A stretch of 64,000 nt of DNA from Chitinophaga varians (GTDB taxonomy: Bacteria > Bacteroidota > Bacteroidia > Chitinophagales > Chitinophagaceae), in assembly GCF_012641275.1 (NCBI RefSeq), contig NZ_JABAIA010000001.1, positions 2,790,001 to 2,854,000 of the forward strand, in the 5' to 3' direction. Shown in pieces: positions 46,599 to 56,597 of this stretch; position 1 is the first letter of the stretch, and every line of letters begins with the position of its first letter. The notes under the pieces were generated by a model. That model was not told where the DNA came from and ran no database searches. It saw only the letters and a list, made by a program, of their open reading frames with translations. The translations under genes were made by a program, and so were the position numbers.

Positions 46599-48692
46599 CT
46601 AGAAGAACTTACCGCGGGTATCTTTGATATCGCTTTTCTTCTTCAGTACTTCAAACAGTTGTTGATCGAGCAGGGATTTAATACCTTGTTCGTAAGCAGC
46701 CTGCTGGGTAGCCAGGTCCTGCGCAGGTTGTGCAACAGGCTCATAGCTGTCTGCTTTGATCACGTATACTGCAGCATTACCTTCAATCGGAGCAGATACT
46801 TTTGCAGTACCCCAGCTTTTGTTAAAGGCAGCGCCGGCTACGCGAGGCTCAAAGCCGAGAGAAGCGATAAACGGAGAAGCGAAGCTTACACCTTCAGCTT
46901 TCAGCACTGGCTGATTGGTAGATTTAGCAGCTGCGTCCAGGCTGGCCGGAGTTTGCAGTTTAGCGATGATCTGTTCAGCTTTTTTGTGTTTTTTCACTTC
47001 TGCTTCTACCTGAGGTCTAACGTCATCCAGCGGAGCAGTGCCTTCAGCGCGAACGCTGGTCAGTACAGCCACCACATATTTATCGTCAAAAGTGAACACA
47101 GTGCTCACATCGCCTTTTTTAGCTTCATAAGCCCAGCGAACCAGTTCGCGGGACTGTCCGATACCAGGGATGACGAAATCCATCGGGCGGAGGTTGTCAG
47201 CAATTCTTTTATTCAGTTTACCCTGTTGAACGTTCTTTTCGAAATTAGCAGCGGTACGGCTTTTACCTGCGAAATCGCTGGCGGCGCCGTAAGCGTTGTT
47301 GTTGGTTTCTTTGCTGGCGTCAACGGATTTACCGAGGTAAGCCACTTTGATAGCCGGGCCAACGTTTTTCTGGTCCATGATTTCAATCACGTGGTAACCG
47401 AACTGGGTTTTTACCACTTTGATCTGACCTTTGGAACCTTCGAAAGCGAAATCTTTAAATTCAGGTACAAACTGGGTAGCAGGTGTGATGTCATATTCAC
47501 CGCCATTTTGTTTGCTGCCCGGATCATCGGAGTACTGGGTAACCAGCGCCTTGAAGTCAGCGCCGCCTTTCACAGCCACTTCGATGCTGTCAGCACGTTT
47601 TTTAGCGATAGAATCCGGTAAACCGCCCTGAGGACCGGAAGCTATCAGGATGTGACGCACTTTCACGCTGTCGGGCATGTTTTTGCGGTCCACCATTTTA
47701 GCAAACACGATCAGGTTATTATCGTAATACGGGCCGAATACAGCACCTACAGGCAAATTTACGATAGAATCTTTCTGAGGCACCTGGGCTGCATTTTTAG
47801 AAACATAGCCATCATAATATTTGATCTCGGAGTTACGGTTGATAAACCCGGCAATATCATGGGTGGTGTCCAGTTCTGCTTTCAGGGCAAGAATCTGGTG
47901 GATGGCAGCAGCAGAGTCCTGGGCAGATGGAATAGCATCAAAAGAAACATATTCCACTTTGCGGGATTCTTCTACTTTAAAAAGTTGTTTATGGTCCTGA
48001 ATGAAACGGTTCAGTTCAGCATCAGTTACTTTAATAGTGGAGTCAGCGATAGAAGCATAAGGTACGCTTACATAAGAGACAGTAGCAGTTTTGCTGTTGT
48101 CTTCCTGCTGTTGGGCGGCCATCCATTTAGGATAATATACACCTTGTTTGATCAGGGTGATATATTTCAGCTGTTCCTGTGATTTGGCGATATAGGTTTC
48201 CAGCTGAGCCAGGGCCGCACGGATCTGCGGGTTCTGAGGAGCCTGGGCGATGGTCTGCTGCAATGCCACACGGTCAAACTGACCGTCACGGGTAAATTGC
48301 TGAACAACGATCGGGTTCGGGTTTTTACCTTTAATCTGGTCAACCACTTCCGCTTCAGTCACTGCAACACCCAGTTTAGCATATTGGGCCTGCATAATCT
48401 GTTCATTCAGAAACTGGTTCCAAACCTGCTCACGGATATATTGGCGGGTTTGTTCGTCAATATTACCATTGGGCATCTGCTGGCGTGCGCCTGCTTCAGC
48501 ATCCTGAATACGGCGCTGGTATTCTCCGAGATCCAGCTCTTCACCGTTTACTTTACCCACAGTAGTAGAACGGCGGGCGAGAGAACTTTTGCCAAAAAAG
48601 GCATCCTGCAACAGGAAACTAACAATAGCCAGGCAAATCACTACTACGATCACGACGGCATATTTGTCCCTGATTTTCTGAATTACTGACAT
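46599..48692 (-). CDS. PpiD/SurA-like peptidylprolyl isomerase foldase
   Basis: 697 residues anchored by an N-terminal helix (A-V-V-I-V-V-V-I-C-L-A-I-V-S-F). A SurA_N-like chaperone domain follows (about 40-190), then a parvulin rotamase domain (V-K-V-R-H-I-L-I-A-S-G-P and Y-S-D-D-P-G-S-K-Q-N-G-G-E-Y-D, with F-G-Y-H-V-I-E-I), and a second, less canonical half. This is the PpiD-like layout: a membrane-anchored periplasmic chaperone for outer-membrane proteins leaving the Sec channel. Its promoter falls in the gene-poor origin-like region. Confidence 0.93.
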   Translation of the reverse strand: MSVIQKIRDKYAVVIVVVICLAIVSFLLQDAFFGKSSLARRSTTVGKVNGEELDLGEYQRRIQDAEAGARQQMPNGNIDEQTRQYIREQVWNQFLNEQIMQAQYAKLGVAVTEAEVVDQIKGKNPNPIVVQQFTRDGQFDRVALQQTIAQAPQNPQIRAALAQLETYIAKSQEQLKYITLIKQGVYYPKWMAAQQQEDNSKTATVSYVSVPYASIADSTIKVTDAELNRFIQDHKQLFKVEESRKVEYVSFDAIPSAQDSAAAIHQILALKAELDTTHDIAGFINRNSEIKYYDGYVSKNAAQVPQKDSIVNLPVGAVFGPYYDNNLIVFAKMVDRKNMPDSVKVRHILIASGPQGGLPDSIAKKRADSIEVAVKGGADFKALVTQYSDDPGSKQNGGEYDITPATQFVPEFKDFAFEGSKGQIKVVKTQFGYHVIEIMDQKNVGPAIKVAYLGKSVDASKETNNNAYGAASDFAGKSRTAANFEKNVQQGKLNKRIADNLRPMDFVIPGIGQSRELVRWAYEAKKGDVSTVFTFDDKYVVAVLTSVRAEGTAPLDDVRPQVEAEVKKHKKAEQIIAKLQTPASLDAAAKSTNQPVLKAEGVSFASPFIASLGFEPRVAGAAFNKSWGTAKVSAPIEGNAAVYVIKADSYEPVAQPAQDLATQQAAYEQGIKSLLDQQLFEVLKKKSDIKDTRGKFF

Positions 48693-49458
48693 ATATTATA
48701 TAGTCTACATTTTTAAGGATAGCAAAAATAGAATAAATAAACTGTAACTGCAAAAGAGTATTTTTTCCGTCCAAAGCCAATACAGCAAAGGATTTGAGGC
48801 CTTTCTAACACTTTTGTGGACTGGTTATCATTCACAGGTTTTCCACAGATATCCCCTTTTTTCAAAATGCTTTTTTTCAATGCTTTAGTGTTTTAAAATG
48901 CCCGCAGGAACAGCTATTTTCGTAAAACAGCCATAACCGGTACGCCAACAGTTTATGCACAAATGTGAAAAAGCCATTTTCTATAATCCACAGTAAAATG
49001 TGAATAAAACAGGTCTATTTTCAATACACATACTTTTCGGCGGTTTTTGTCGTCCGCTCGGTTTTTTTCCACAATTGCTGTGTAAAACCACCTGTAAAAC
49101 TGAAAATAAGGTGGGAAAAGGTGCCTTTAGACTGCGGTAAAACTAATTTTGTTTTTCTCCTAAAAGTTTACCTCAGAAAATGAGGATGTGAATTGTGGAT
49201 AGTAAAAGCGTTCTTCTAACATTTTTCCAATACCCCCATGCCTGAAAAGATTTTCACCAACAACGATATCCACCTATGTGGATGAAGTAGGTAAAATGCA
49301 GCAATGACGCGGAAAGAGGGTGTTAATTAGATGTGGAAAGCGTATAAAAAAGGAATAACAACTACATTTGTACAGGTGCTGGAAAATTAATTTCCACATA
49401 TTCACAGCCCTAATAGTAGTGGGCTTTTCTTTTTAAATAAATAAATAAGTATATAGCT
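48693..49458. other. Gene-free AT-rich region with a DnaA-box-like cluster
   Basis: No coding frame is credible in these 766 bases. They hold at least ten TTWTNCACA/TGTGNAWAA-like 9-mers, including two exact TTATNCACA matches: TTATGCACA at 48953-48961 and TGTGAATAA at 48999-49007. Near matches are TTTTCCACA 48839-48847, TAATCCACA 48984-48992, TGTGGATAG 49194-49202, TGTGGATGA 49277-49285 and TGTGGAAAG 49332-49340. An ATCCAC-CTAT-GTGGAT dyad lies at 49268-49283. Consistent with an origin. Confidence 0.55.
49363..49370 (+). promoter_or_regulatory. Putative -7 box for nadA
   Basis: TACATTTG matches TAnnTTTG and would give an 80-base leader before the nadA ATG at 49459. Confidence 0.45.
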
Positions 49459-50466
49459 ATGATTACAGAAATCGCTGTCGCGAAAAAAAATTTGCAGCAT
49501 AACGGATTTTTGGATATACCAGTTGACCCTGCCCTGGATTTGTTTGCAGCGATCGAGAATCTGAAAAAGGAAAAAAATGCGATCGTTCTGGCGCACTATT
49601 ACCAGGAGCCGGATATTCAGGATGTAGCCGATTACATCGGGGACAGTCTCGGCCTCAGCCAACAGGCTGCCAAAACCGATGCCGATATCATCGTTTTTGC
49701 CGGTGTGCACTTTATGGCTGAAACGGCAAAAATTCTGAGCCCTCAGAAAAAAGTACTTTTACCCGATCTGAAAGCAGGATGTTCCCTGGCTGACAGTGCT
49801 CCTCCGGAACTGTTCAAAAAATTCAGAGACAAGTACCCTGACCACATTGTGATTTCCTACATAAACTGCTCTGCAGGTATCAAAGCACTCAGTGATATTA
49901 TCTGTACTTCTTCCAATGCAGAAAAAATTATTGAAAGTGTTCCGAAAGATCAACCCATCATTTTTGCGCCGGACCGAAACCTGGGATCTTACCTGATCAA
50001 AAAAACCGGTCGGGACATGGTACTGTGGAACGGGGCCTGTATGGTACACGAAATTTTTTCGTTGGAAAAAATCACTAAACTGAAAACACAACATCCGAAA
50101 GCAAAAATTATAGCACATCCGGAATGTGAGCCGGCGGTACTGGCGGTGGCTGACTATATCGGTTCCACTACCGGTTTGCTGAACTTCAGTAAAAAAGACG
50201 ATGCGCAGGAATATATCGTGGTGACAGAAACTGGCATTCTCCACCAGATGCAGAAAGAAAATCCGGGCAAAACTTTTATCCCGGCGCCTCCTAATAATGC
50301 ATGTGCTTGTAATGACTGTCCACACATGAAATTGAATACGCTCGAAAAGCTGTATTTGTGCATGGAATACGAACAGCCGGAAATTACCATGGAAGAAAGT
50401 CTGAGAATCGCAGCCAAAAAGCCGATAGAACGCATGTTGGAGATCAGTGCACGTGCTGGTCTTTAG
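49459..50466 (+). CDS. nadA: Quinolinate synthase
   Basis: 335 residues, type A quinolinate synthase with three internal pseudo-repeats: [14 protein letters not shown] and [12 protein letters not shown]. The [4Fe-4S] ligands are the cysteines in [17 protein letters not shown] and A-C-N-D-C-P-H-M. It condenses iminoaspartate with dihydroxyacetone phosphate to quinolinate in NAD synthesis. No nadB or nadC adjoins it; it stands alone in the origin-like region and ends in a strong terminator. Nfu, also in the window, is a likely cluster donor. Confidence 0.97.
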   Translation: MITEIAVAKKNLQHNGFLDIPVDPALDLFAAIENLKKEKNAIVLAHYYQEPDIQDVADYIGDSLGLSQQAAKTDADIIVFAGVHFMAETAKILSPQKKVLLPDLKAGCSLADSAPPELFKKFRDKYPDHIVISYINCSAGIKALSDIICTSSNAEKIIESVPKDQPIIFAPDRNLGSYLIKKTGRDMVLWNGACMVHEIFSLEKITKLKTQHPKAKIIAHPECEPAVLAVADYIGSTTGLLNFSKKDDAQEYIVVTETGILHQMQKENPGKTFIPAPPNNACACNDCPHMKLNTLEKLYLCMEYEQPEITMEESLRIAAKKPIERMLEISARAGL

Positions 50467-50535
50467 TTTAACTGTTTGATTTTCAGTAAAATTCAAATTT
50501 GTTTTTTTATTTAAGCAATGTATAGCAATGAGCTA

Positions 50536-50577
50536 AAAGCCCCGAGGTTTGCACAGCCCCGGGGCTTTCCTTTTTTA
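50536..50577 (+). terminator. Rho-independent terminator after nadA
   Basis: AAAGCCCCG (50536-50544) pairs with CGGGGCTTT (50560-50568), followed by CCTTTTTT. Confidence 0.88.
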
Positions 50578-50590
50578 GTTCGAACCATTT

Positions 50591-51690
50591 AATTCTCAGG
50601 ACGTTATGAAGGCTTTGAGAATTCAATATTTCTGATTGTTCACACTGTTTCCCCGGTTAACCTACCCCTGACCTTCCAAGTTCTCTTTCCCGATGTGCAT
50701 AACAGTCTAAATTTTCATTTTGAAGGCGCTGAGGTTTTAATTTTTTTTTGAAGCCTTGGGTAATCCCGCAAAATTTTTTTTTATGAGATTCTCAAAGCCT
50801 TATAAGTTTCACGAGAGTGCTTTATTCGAAATATCGTTGTGACGTGCCTCCGGATTTTCTTTTATCATAAGGTTGGCGACCAGTTTTTTGAAGGCGCTGA
50901 GAATTGAATGAAATATCAATATGCGGGGTTTTCCCATGGTTTGAATTTCCATTCAATTCTCAGCGCCTTCATTTTTTGGACAGGTCCGCGTTTTCTGCAT
51001 TAGGAGACATTAGCAACCGCCTTATCCCGGCGGATAGCCACATATGAAAATCTTTTTTTTCGGGCATACAGGCGCTATGGACCCAGGTACAAACTATTTT
51101 TATGAGTGCTCTGAGAATCGAATATTTTGTTCATGTCAAGGGTATCCCCAGGGTTTTAGTTTTCATGAAAAGCTCAGCGCATTGTCTGTGCGCTGAGAAT
51201 GGGACGAGTATTGGGGTATCCCCGGGTGTAAAAAATCCACGTGATTCTCAGCAGCTTGGGAGAGCGCTGAGAATCGCATGAATTGATGATGATGTAAAAT
51301 TGTTGGGAAAGTGAAAACTGATTGTATTCTCAGACGATAGGCAAGGCGCTGAGGTTTGAATATTTGTGACCGGAATTGATTGTTGTGGACAAGAAGAGAA
51401 ATGGACGATCCTCAGCGTATAACCAACGCCGTGAGAATCGCATATTTTTCTTTGGAAGAGGAGGAGAGGTGAAAGGCTGCATGGCACGCCAGTCTGGGAG
51501 CGTAACAAGTGCGCTGAGAATTGAATATTTTTTTCTTTGCTGATTGCGTAGCATATGAAATAATTCATACGGTTCTCAGCGGTTTGGCAACACGCTGAGA
51601 ATCGCATGCTTTGTATAGCGCTGGATGAATGATCGAAAGCATAATTCTCGAGAGCTTGGCAGATGGCTGAGAATTGAATGGAGGATTTTC
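50591..51690. repeat. Array of fixed-geometry dyads, ~82-bp period
   Basis: Thirteen copies of a GCGCTGAGAATYGAAT-like element occupy 1.1 kb. TGAG cores begin at 50616, 50730, 50898, 51112, 51194, 51268, 51350, 51432, 51515, 51596 and 51668, with reverse copies (CTCA) at 50791 and 50959. From 51112 on, spacings are 82, 74, 82, 82, 83, 81 and 72. In eight copies (50616 and the seven from 51194) a left arm resembling ATTCTCAGC begins exactly 21 bases upstream of TGAG, giving CTCA-N17-TGAG; it is imperfect at 51515 and 51668. The copies at 50889-50910 and 50950-50971 form a 22-bp perfect inverted repeat. No protein frame explains it. Confidence 0.85.
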
Positions 51691-52470
51691 TTTCGGGGTT
51701 ATACCAGGATTATGATAAAACCCCAATTCTCTGGGGTTGGCCCTATGAAAATTCGAGTAAAAAATCAATTTATTCAGAAAGGGTCTGGAAAATCAAAAAA
51801 TTTTTTTTGTTTTTTGTCTACAGCGGCTCCAAAATGTGGAAAAGATGTTTTTTATTTTTCTTTTCGTTAAAATGATTCACAGAATGTGGATAAAGGACGT
51901 TTTATTTTTTTTTCGAAGCAAAATGTGTCATTGTTAACCAGTTTTGTGGAAAAAGAACCAAGCTAAACAGAAAATTTCGCTGGTTTAGGTTAAAAATGTG
52001 GAGAAATACTTGAATTTTTCTGAATCCTAACGGAATTTGTATAAGAAAAGTGGATATGTGGGCTATTTCCTATGTTTTTTTCTCAAAAATGTGGAGAAGT
52101 CTGATACTTTCTGCCCAAAATTATTTTTTCAGAGCCCATTTTGTGGAAAAATGGCCTGGTTCAAAAATTTTTTTTGTTTTTGAGGTGTAAAATCTATTGT
52201 AAAATCACTTTTATATACAGATTTTGTTTTTCTGTGACTTGGATGCTAAAAAAATCTGCTTTTTTTCAGGAATTTTTTGTCCTGGGAATGGAATCTGTAG
52301 GGAAGAATTGCTTTTATGAGGATATAAGGTTTGTTTTCGACGAAAAATCACCTGTTCAATGGTGTTTTGCACGCCAAACCTCATTTTCAAAAAATTTTTT
52401 TTTCTTAGCAGGGAAGAATGGAAGGGGAAGTAGAAATAGGGAAGGAGAGGAGAAGGAAAGTAGAGGAAAA
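51691..52470. other. Very AT-rich gene-free stretch with TGTGGAnAA motifs
   Basis: No gene recognised. TGTGGAnAA motifs, all one orientation, fall at 51835, 51885, 51945, 51997, 52090 and 52142, with a weaker TGTGGG at 52057; spacing is about 50-60 bases. TGTGGATAA at 51885-51893 is an exact DnaA box complement. Long A/T runs between them suit a DNA-unwinding element. A purine-only tract lies at about 52420-52470. Confidence 0.55.
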
Positions 52471-52485
52471 TTATATTTCCTCTAC
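52460..52485 (-). terminator. Hairpin at the 3' end of feoA
   Basis: GTAGAGGAAA (52460-52469) pairs with TTTCCTCTAC (52476-52485) and spans the feoA stop; a pyrimidine-rich tail follows on the minus strand. Confidence 0.5.
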
Positions 52486-52707
52486 CCAAATATGATCAGC
52501 TTCCGTTTTTCTAAGAGACAGGTTATATCCTGCCACCATAATTGAAATAGGATCACCGAGCGGGGCAATTTTTTCAATTTTAACGGTTTCACCTGGTACG
52601 CAGCCCATCTCCATTAACTTAATATGTAGATCGTCTTTTTCAAATTCTATTATTACTGCGCTTTTGCCTGTTGCCAGGGAAGATAATTTCATAATGCCTT
52701 TTTTCAT
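52471..52707 (-). CDS. feoA: FeoA-domain protein
   Basis: 78 residues (73 if the second ATG at 52692 is used). SH3-like FeoA fold: L-S-S-L-A-T-G-K-S-A-V-I, K-L-M-E-M-G-C-V-P-G-E-T-V-K-I-E, A-P-L-G-D-P-I-S-I-M-V-A-G-Y-N-L-S-L-R. FeoA stimulates the FeoB ferrous-iron transporter. No feoB is adjacent, which is unusual; it may be elsewhere or this may be a free-standing regulator. It is the only gene between the TGTGGA cluster and ybeY. Confidence 0.9.
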   Translation of the reverse strand: MKKGIMKLSSLATGKSAVIIEFEKDDLHIKLMEMGCVPGETVKIEKIAPLGDPISIMVAGYNLSLRKTEADHIWVEEI

Positions 52708-52866
52708 ACCTACGTATTAATCTGTTTAAACTAAGTTTGGCAACGGGAGTATTCAATGAATGACAGGGCAAAGGTACCGCCAGGCAGGGAATATGCAAAA
52801 AGAATCAGGTACCCAATCCAAAATTTCACTTTACTTTTACATCACTTTATTTAATTCAATACATTA

Positions 52867-53298
52867 ATGGCAATTCAGTTTACAGCGCACGAGGTTAAAG
52901 TGGACCTGAAGGAGAAAAGAAAGTTAAAAACATTTTTAAAGGATTTGTTTGCTGATGAAGGGCAGGGGTTAAAGGACCTGCACTATGTTTTTTGTTCAGA
53001 TGCCTATTTATTGGAGATCAATCAACAGTTTTTAAAGCACGACACTTATACCGACATTGTCACCTTTGAAATGGGAGAGGATCCCGCGGTGACAGAAGGC
53101 GAAATTTACATTAGCATTGACAGGGTAAAGGAAAATGCGCAGAAGTTTCATGTTTCCGTGAATCAGGAACTGCATAGGGTGATTTTTCATGGTGCTTTAC
53201 ATTTATGTGGATTTCGTGATAAAAGTAAAACAGAGAGTACTCTCATGCGTGAAAAGGAGGATGAATATCTTGTTAAATATTTCGGAAAGCTGGAATAA
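52867..53298 (+). CDS. ybeY: Endoribonuclease YbeY (16S rRNA maturation)
   Basis: 143 residues. The conserved arginine/histidine core is in H-D-T-Y-T-D-I-V-T-F and G-E-I-Y-I-S-I-D-R-V, and the zinc motif is H-G-A-L-H-L-C-G-F-R-D-K. The canonical third ligand of H-G-x-L-H-L-x-G-Y-D-H is absent (F-R-D-K-S), which I believe is usual for Bacteroidota members. YbeY matures the 3' end of 16S rRNA and takes part in ribosome quality control. The stop is 8 bases before the first parS site. Confidence 0.93.
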   Translation: MAIQFTAHEVKVDLKEKRKLKTFLKDLFADEGQGLKDLHYVFCSDAYLLEINQQFLKHDTYTDIVTFEMGEDPAVTEGEIYISIDRVKENAQKFHVSVNQELHRVIFHGALHLCGFRDKSKTESTLMREKEDEYLVKYFGKLE

Positions 53299-53305
53299 GC
53301 TACGA

Positions 53306-53321
53306 TGTTTCACGTGGAACA
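53306..53321. other. parS-like site 1
   Basis: TGTTTCACGTGGAACA differs from the perfect 16-bp palindrome at one base and matches the ParB-binding parS consensus of many bacteria. Confidence 0.85.
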
Positions 53322-53346
53322 TTTTGTCTGATTCTAAATTACTCAA

Positions 53347-53362
53347 TGTTCCACGTGGAACA
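53347..53362. other. parS-like site 2
   Basis: Perfect palindrome TGTTCCACGTGGAACA, extended to 20 bp (AATG...CATT, 53345-53364), 41 bp from site 1. Confidence 0.9.
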
Positions 53363-54245
53363 TTAAACTTCATTTAGGAATTGCTGTCCTCCTCCATCAT
53401 TTTCATCTCTCCGGTTAGGAATCTTAACCAATAAGAAGTTATTTTAAAGGATGTACCTGCTAATGGTATGTCCTGCAGTGCGCTTATCTTATTTCAAGAG
53501 CCTGGTTTACGGGCCCCGTCCTTTCTTACCTCCAGACATGTTGCCCAGGGACTCGCTTCGTATTGGCTGCACAGGCCGCTAGAGGTTATCTGGTACAAAT
53601 TGACTGAACTTGCATCGAAATGGCGGCTACTTCCTGGCTACCTTGATGGTTGTTCTGAAACCCGATTTTCGCCCGGAGACTATCTGATTAGTCAGAGCCT
53701 CATAAAGGAGGATACTATCCAAGCGTTTCTAAGATGGCTGTGCCCGGATTATTTTCTTACCATATTGCTGAAGATCTATGTTACCTGTACTGCTGGTTTA
53801 AGCCATTACCTGGAAAAGCCCGAAATACCGTACCTGGCATGTACCACCAAATCACGTTGAAATATCTGGTGCCTTTATGGGAAAGAGGAGCGTAAGCCAT
53901 CCTTGTCTGCGCCAAGACACATCCGTTTTAAAATGAATCGAGGTGCAAATATTTTCCTGAAGATGGTCATATCCATTCCGTTGAACTTTGTCCATTCCAT
54001 TAAAACGGAGAGAAAAGCATTTTTGAAGTAGACGATTTCTATTTTTCAAACAAATATTACGGGACACCTAAAATGAGAAATTAAAGAGACATGACCCTGG
54101 TTTGCCATACTATGAACAGCTTCTCCCAGGGTTGGGGAATATGGCCGGTGATCCGGAAGGATAAGGACCTTTCACTGTTTTATAGCCTTTCACCAAAAAA
54201 CGCAGTTGCCTGAATGTTCAGGTCGTCTACCTGTTTCGGCTGTAA

Positions 54246-54274
54246 ACCGTCTGCATCCCCTGGATGCAGACGGT
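54246..54274. repeat. Perfect 13-bp hairpin with 3-base loop
   Basis: ACCGTCTGCATCC (54246-54258), loop CCT, then its complement (54262-54274). No T tract follows, so it is not a typical terminator. Confidence 0.6.
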
Positions 54275-55329
54275 ATTAACCGGCCTTCAGGGCATCCACA
54301 GGATTGCGCAGGGAAACACGGGCATTTTATGCGGATATCCGGCCCAGGGACATTAAAGCTGCATATGTGTTTTGAAAGTTGGCATCGGGAATCACATGCC
54401 ATATCAATTCTCAATCGGATTGTTTTCTGTCGGAGGTAGTATTCCGGAATCTTCTCCTGATTACTACATGATGTTGATCTTACACGAGCCTGATTAATTC
54501 CGCCTCAGTTGGATATATCCTAAATGGGGAAAGTATTTATTCCCTGACCGGAGCTCCTGGGTTTAGTGGGGTAAAGGTATCTATGATTAATCCTGTATCC
54601 TTCGCAGAATGAAATACCATCAGAAAGGACCATTTCAGGCTGTTTTAAGGCCTTTTAGGTGTTTTGTGGCATAGTAGGGTGCGAGGGGCTCTTTTTTGCG
54701 CAAATAAGAGGGTTAATGGCGCTTTGGGGTTATTATTTCATAGGGAAGTGTTACGAATACAAAAGTGAAAAACCGTGTGTGTTTTTAGGCAAAGCGGTCA
54801 GGCAAAATTTGACGGGTAAATCTCTCCTTTTGACCCGGTAATTTTCTCCCTTTGAGATGCGGTGACAGGTGCTTGCTACCATGTTTTCCTGCGGTAAATT
54901 TTCCTGGTGATTTGAATACGGGTTTATAATGCCTGCTTCCCGGGAAAAGAGGTAACCTAGTATAAGTCACTTTCGCCTGCTCGTCTCTGAAGAGGCACAA
55001 TTCAATGAACAAACTTTGATCATACACGGTTTTGCCTTTTTCCAGAAGTTAGCAGACGATGGGAGTATGCAGTATCTTGTTTTAGGAATATTTGGAGCTT
55101 TTTAATGGAAATACCTTTGATAGTTCTGGTCGGAGAATTGCTGTTTAAAAAGTTTTTGAAAGAATGTACCCTGCAAGCTAAAATTGATTTCATTCAGGAC
55201 CTCACGGAGACGTTAACAAGAATGTGTTTTTCGACAACCCGTGCCTCCTGTTTTAGCATCGCCTTTTCTCCCTGGAGAGAGGTGTCTCCAATAACATGTT
55301 ACTTTGGCGGATAGCGGGAATTTTTTGAA

Positions 55330-55680
55330 TCGGTATTTACGAAGGAGATGAAGTCCGTTTCGCATTTTCAGTTTTGAGTATGCATGTAAGTGGTTTTTCT
55401 GTTTCGCATGTTTTCTGTTCTGTTTCTTCCGTTTTGGGATTGCCGACGAACAGGTTTTTATTTTAGAGGTTTTTTATTTAAGCATTTTCAGGACTGAGTA
55501 TGCAGATAGGTGCTTTTCCCTTTTTGCAGGTTTTCAGGTCAGGCATCGTCCACGTTGGGATTGCTATCGATCAATTTTTTCTTTTAGAGCCTTTTAGTTT
55601 CGCATCTTCAGTTTTGAGTATGCAGGTGAGTGTTTTTCCCTTTTAGAGGTTTTCAGACCCGGCGCCATTCACTTAGTGGT
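55330..55680. repeat. 120-bp imperfect tandem repeat
   Basis: The phrase GCATTTTCAGTTTTGAGTA recurs at 55362, 55482 and 55602 (with small changes), an exact 120-bp period. Between them TTTTAGAGG and GTTGGGATTGC also recur. About 2.8 units; no conserved reading frame across units. Confidence 0.7.
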
Positions 55681-56597
55681 TTTATTCTCAAATAGGTTTC
55701 CTGAGCAGGCTTTTCAGAAGCGGGGACTCCAATCTCCGGAAATACAGATAGGCTATTTTTCTTCGTTCCTACCGGGGGGAGGGGGATTTTTACTTATGCC
55801 TGGCCTGAGTTGTTCTCTCATAGTTTGTTCCATCGGTTAGTTTGAATAAATCCACGTGTCCTTGCCTAAGGAAGAAATAACCATTGTGATTCACAACGTT
55901 CCGGTGTGCCGGCCTTTGTACTTCCAGCTTCTCGGTGTTTCCGGATTACACTACATACTGTTCCTGATTTGATAATGTACTTGTAAAGACTTCTTCAAAG
56001 AAAGGGGGGAATACAAACAAAGGGACCGTATTTAAAACGCCTCTGGTTTGTCTACCCGGGTATCATAAAGCTACTTGTGGGTACTTTTTCCGTATTTTCC
56101 TCCGTCGGATACCAGATTTCCATCATCGAACACCGGGGATTACTGAAACCTTTTTGGGAGAAAAATTCATGGTATGTTCGTTTCCGCCGGGGAACTTTAG
56201 GTTATTTTCATTCACTCCTTTATCCCCAAATTTCAGCAACATTGGAGACACAGCTTCTTGTTGGCCTGTTTTATTTTGAACAGGGTACTTAAGGAGTACA
56301 TTCAATTTTCCATAAGGTCCATAAAATGATCCTGAAGGAATCTGGTCTTTTCCAATGCTTTCAGCACCGTCTCAGAACGTTCTCTTTTCATTGGTTGTTT
56401 TCCGGCCTCAACTACCAGGTATCGTGTTTTATTAAGTTGGTCAGCTCTTCTTCTATCAGTTGAATAAAGAGGGGAATGCCAATTAAAACACCCCGGGTAG
56501 TAATCCCTTTCAATATCAGGATACCAGAGAACTATACTCGCAAATTCCTAAAAAAGGATTTGCCCCGAGGTTTGTCAGTGAAGCGTAATCACTCGAA

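Noticed and set aside
51231..51250. A CCACGTGATT near 51239 as a fourth parS
   Set aside because: Only the central CACGTG matches; the flanking arms needed by ParB are missing.
50591..51690. Reading the dyad array as a CRISPR array
   Set aside because: Repeats are imperfect and carry internal dyads; the intervening sequence is not unique spacer of constant length in the usual sense, some units are inverted, and no cas gene is in the window.
53468..53860. 130-residue frame in the 3.4-kb gap
   Set aside because: No domain, no signal peptide, no coding-like composition, and competing frames of similar length on both strands.
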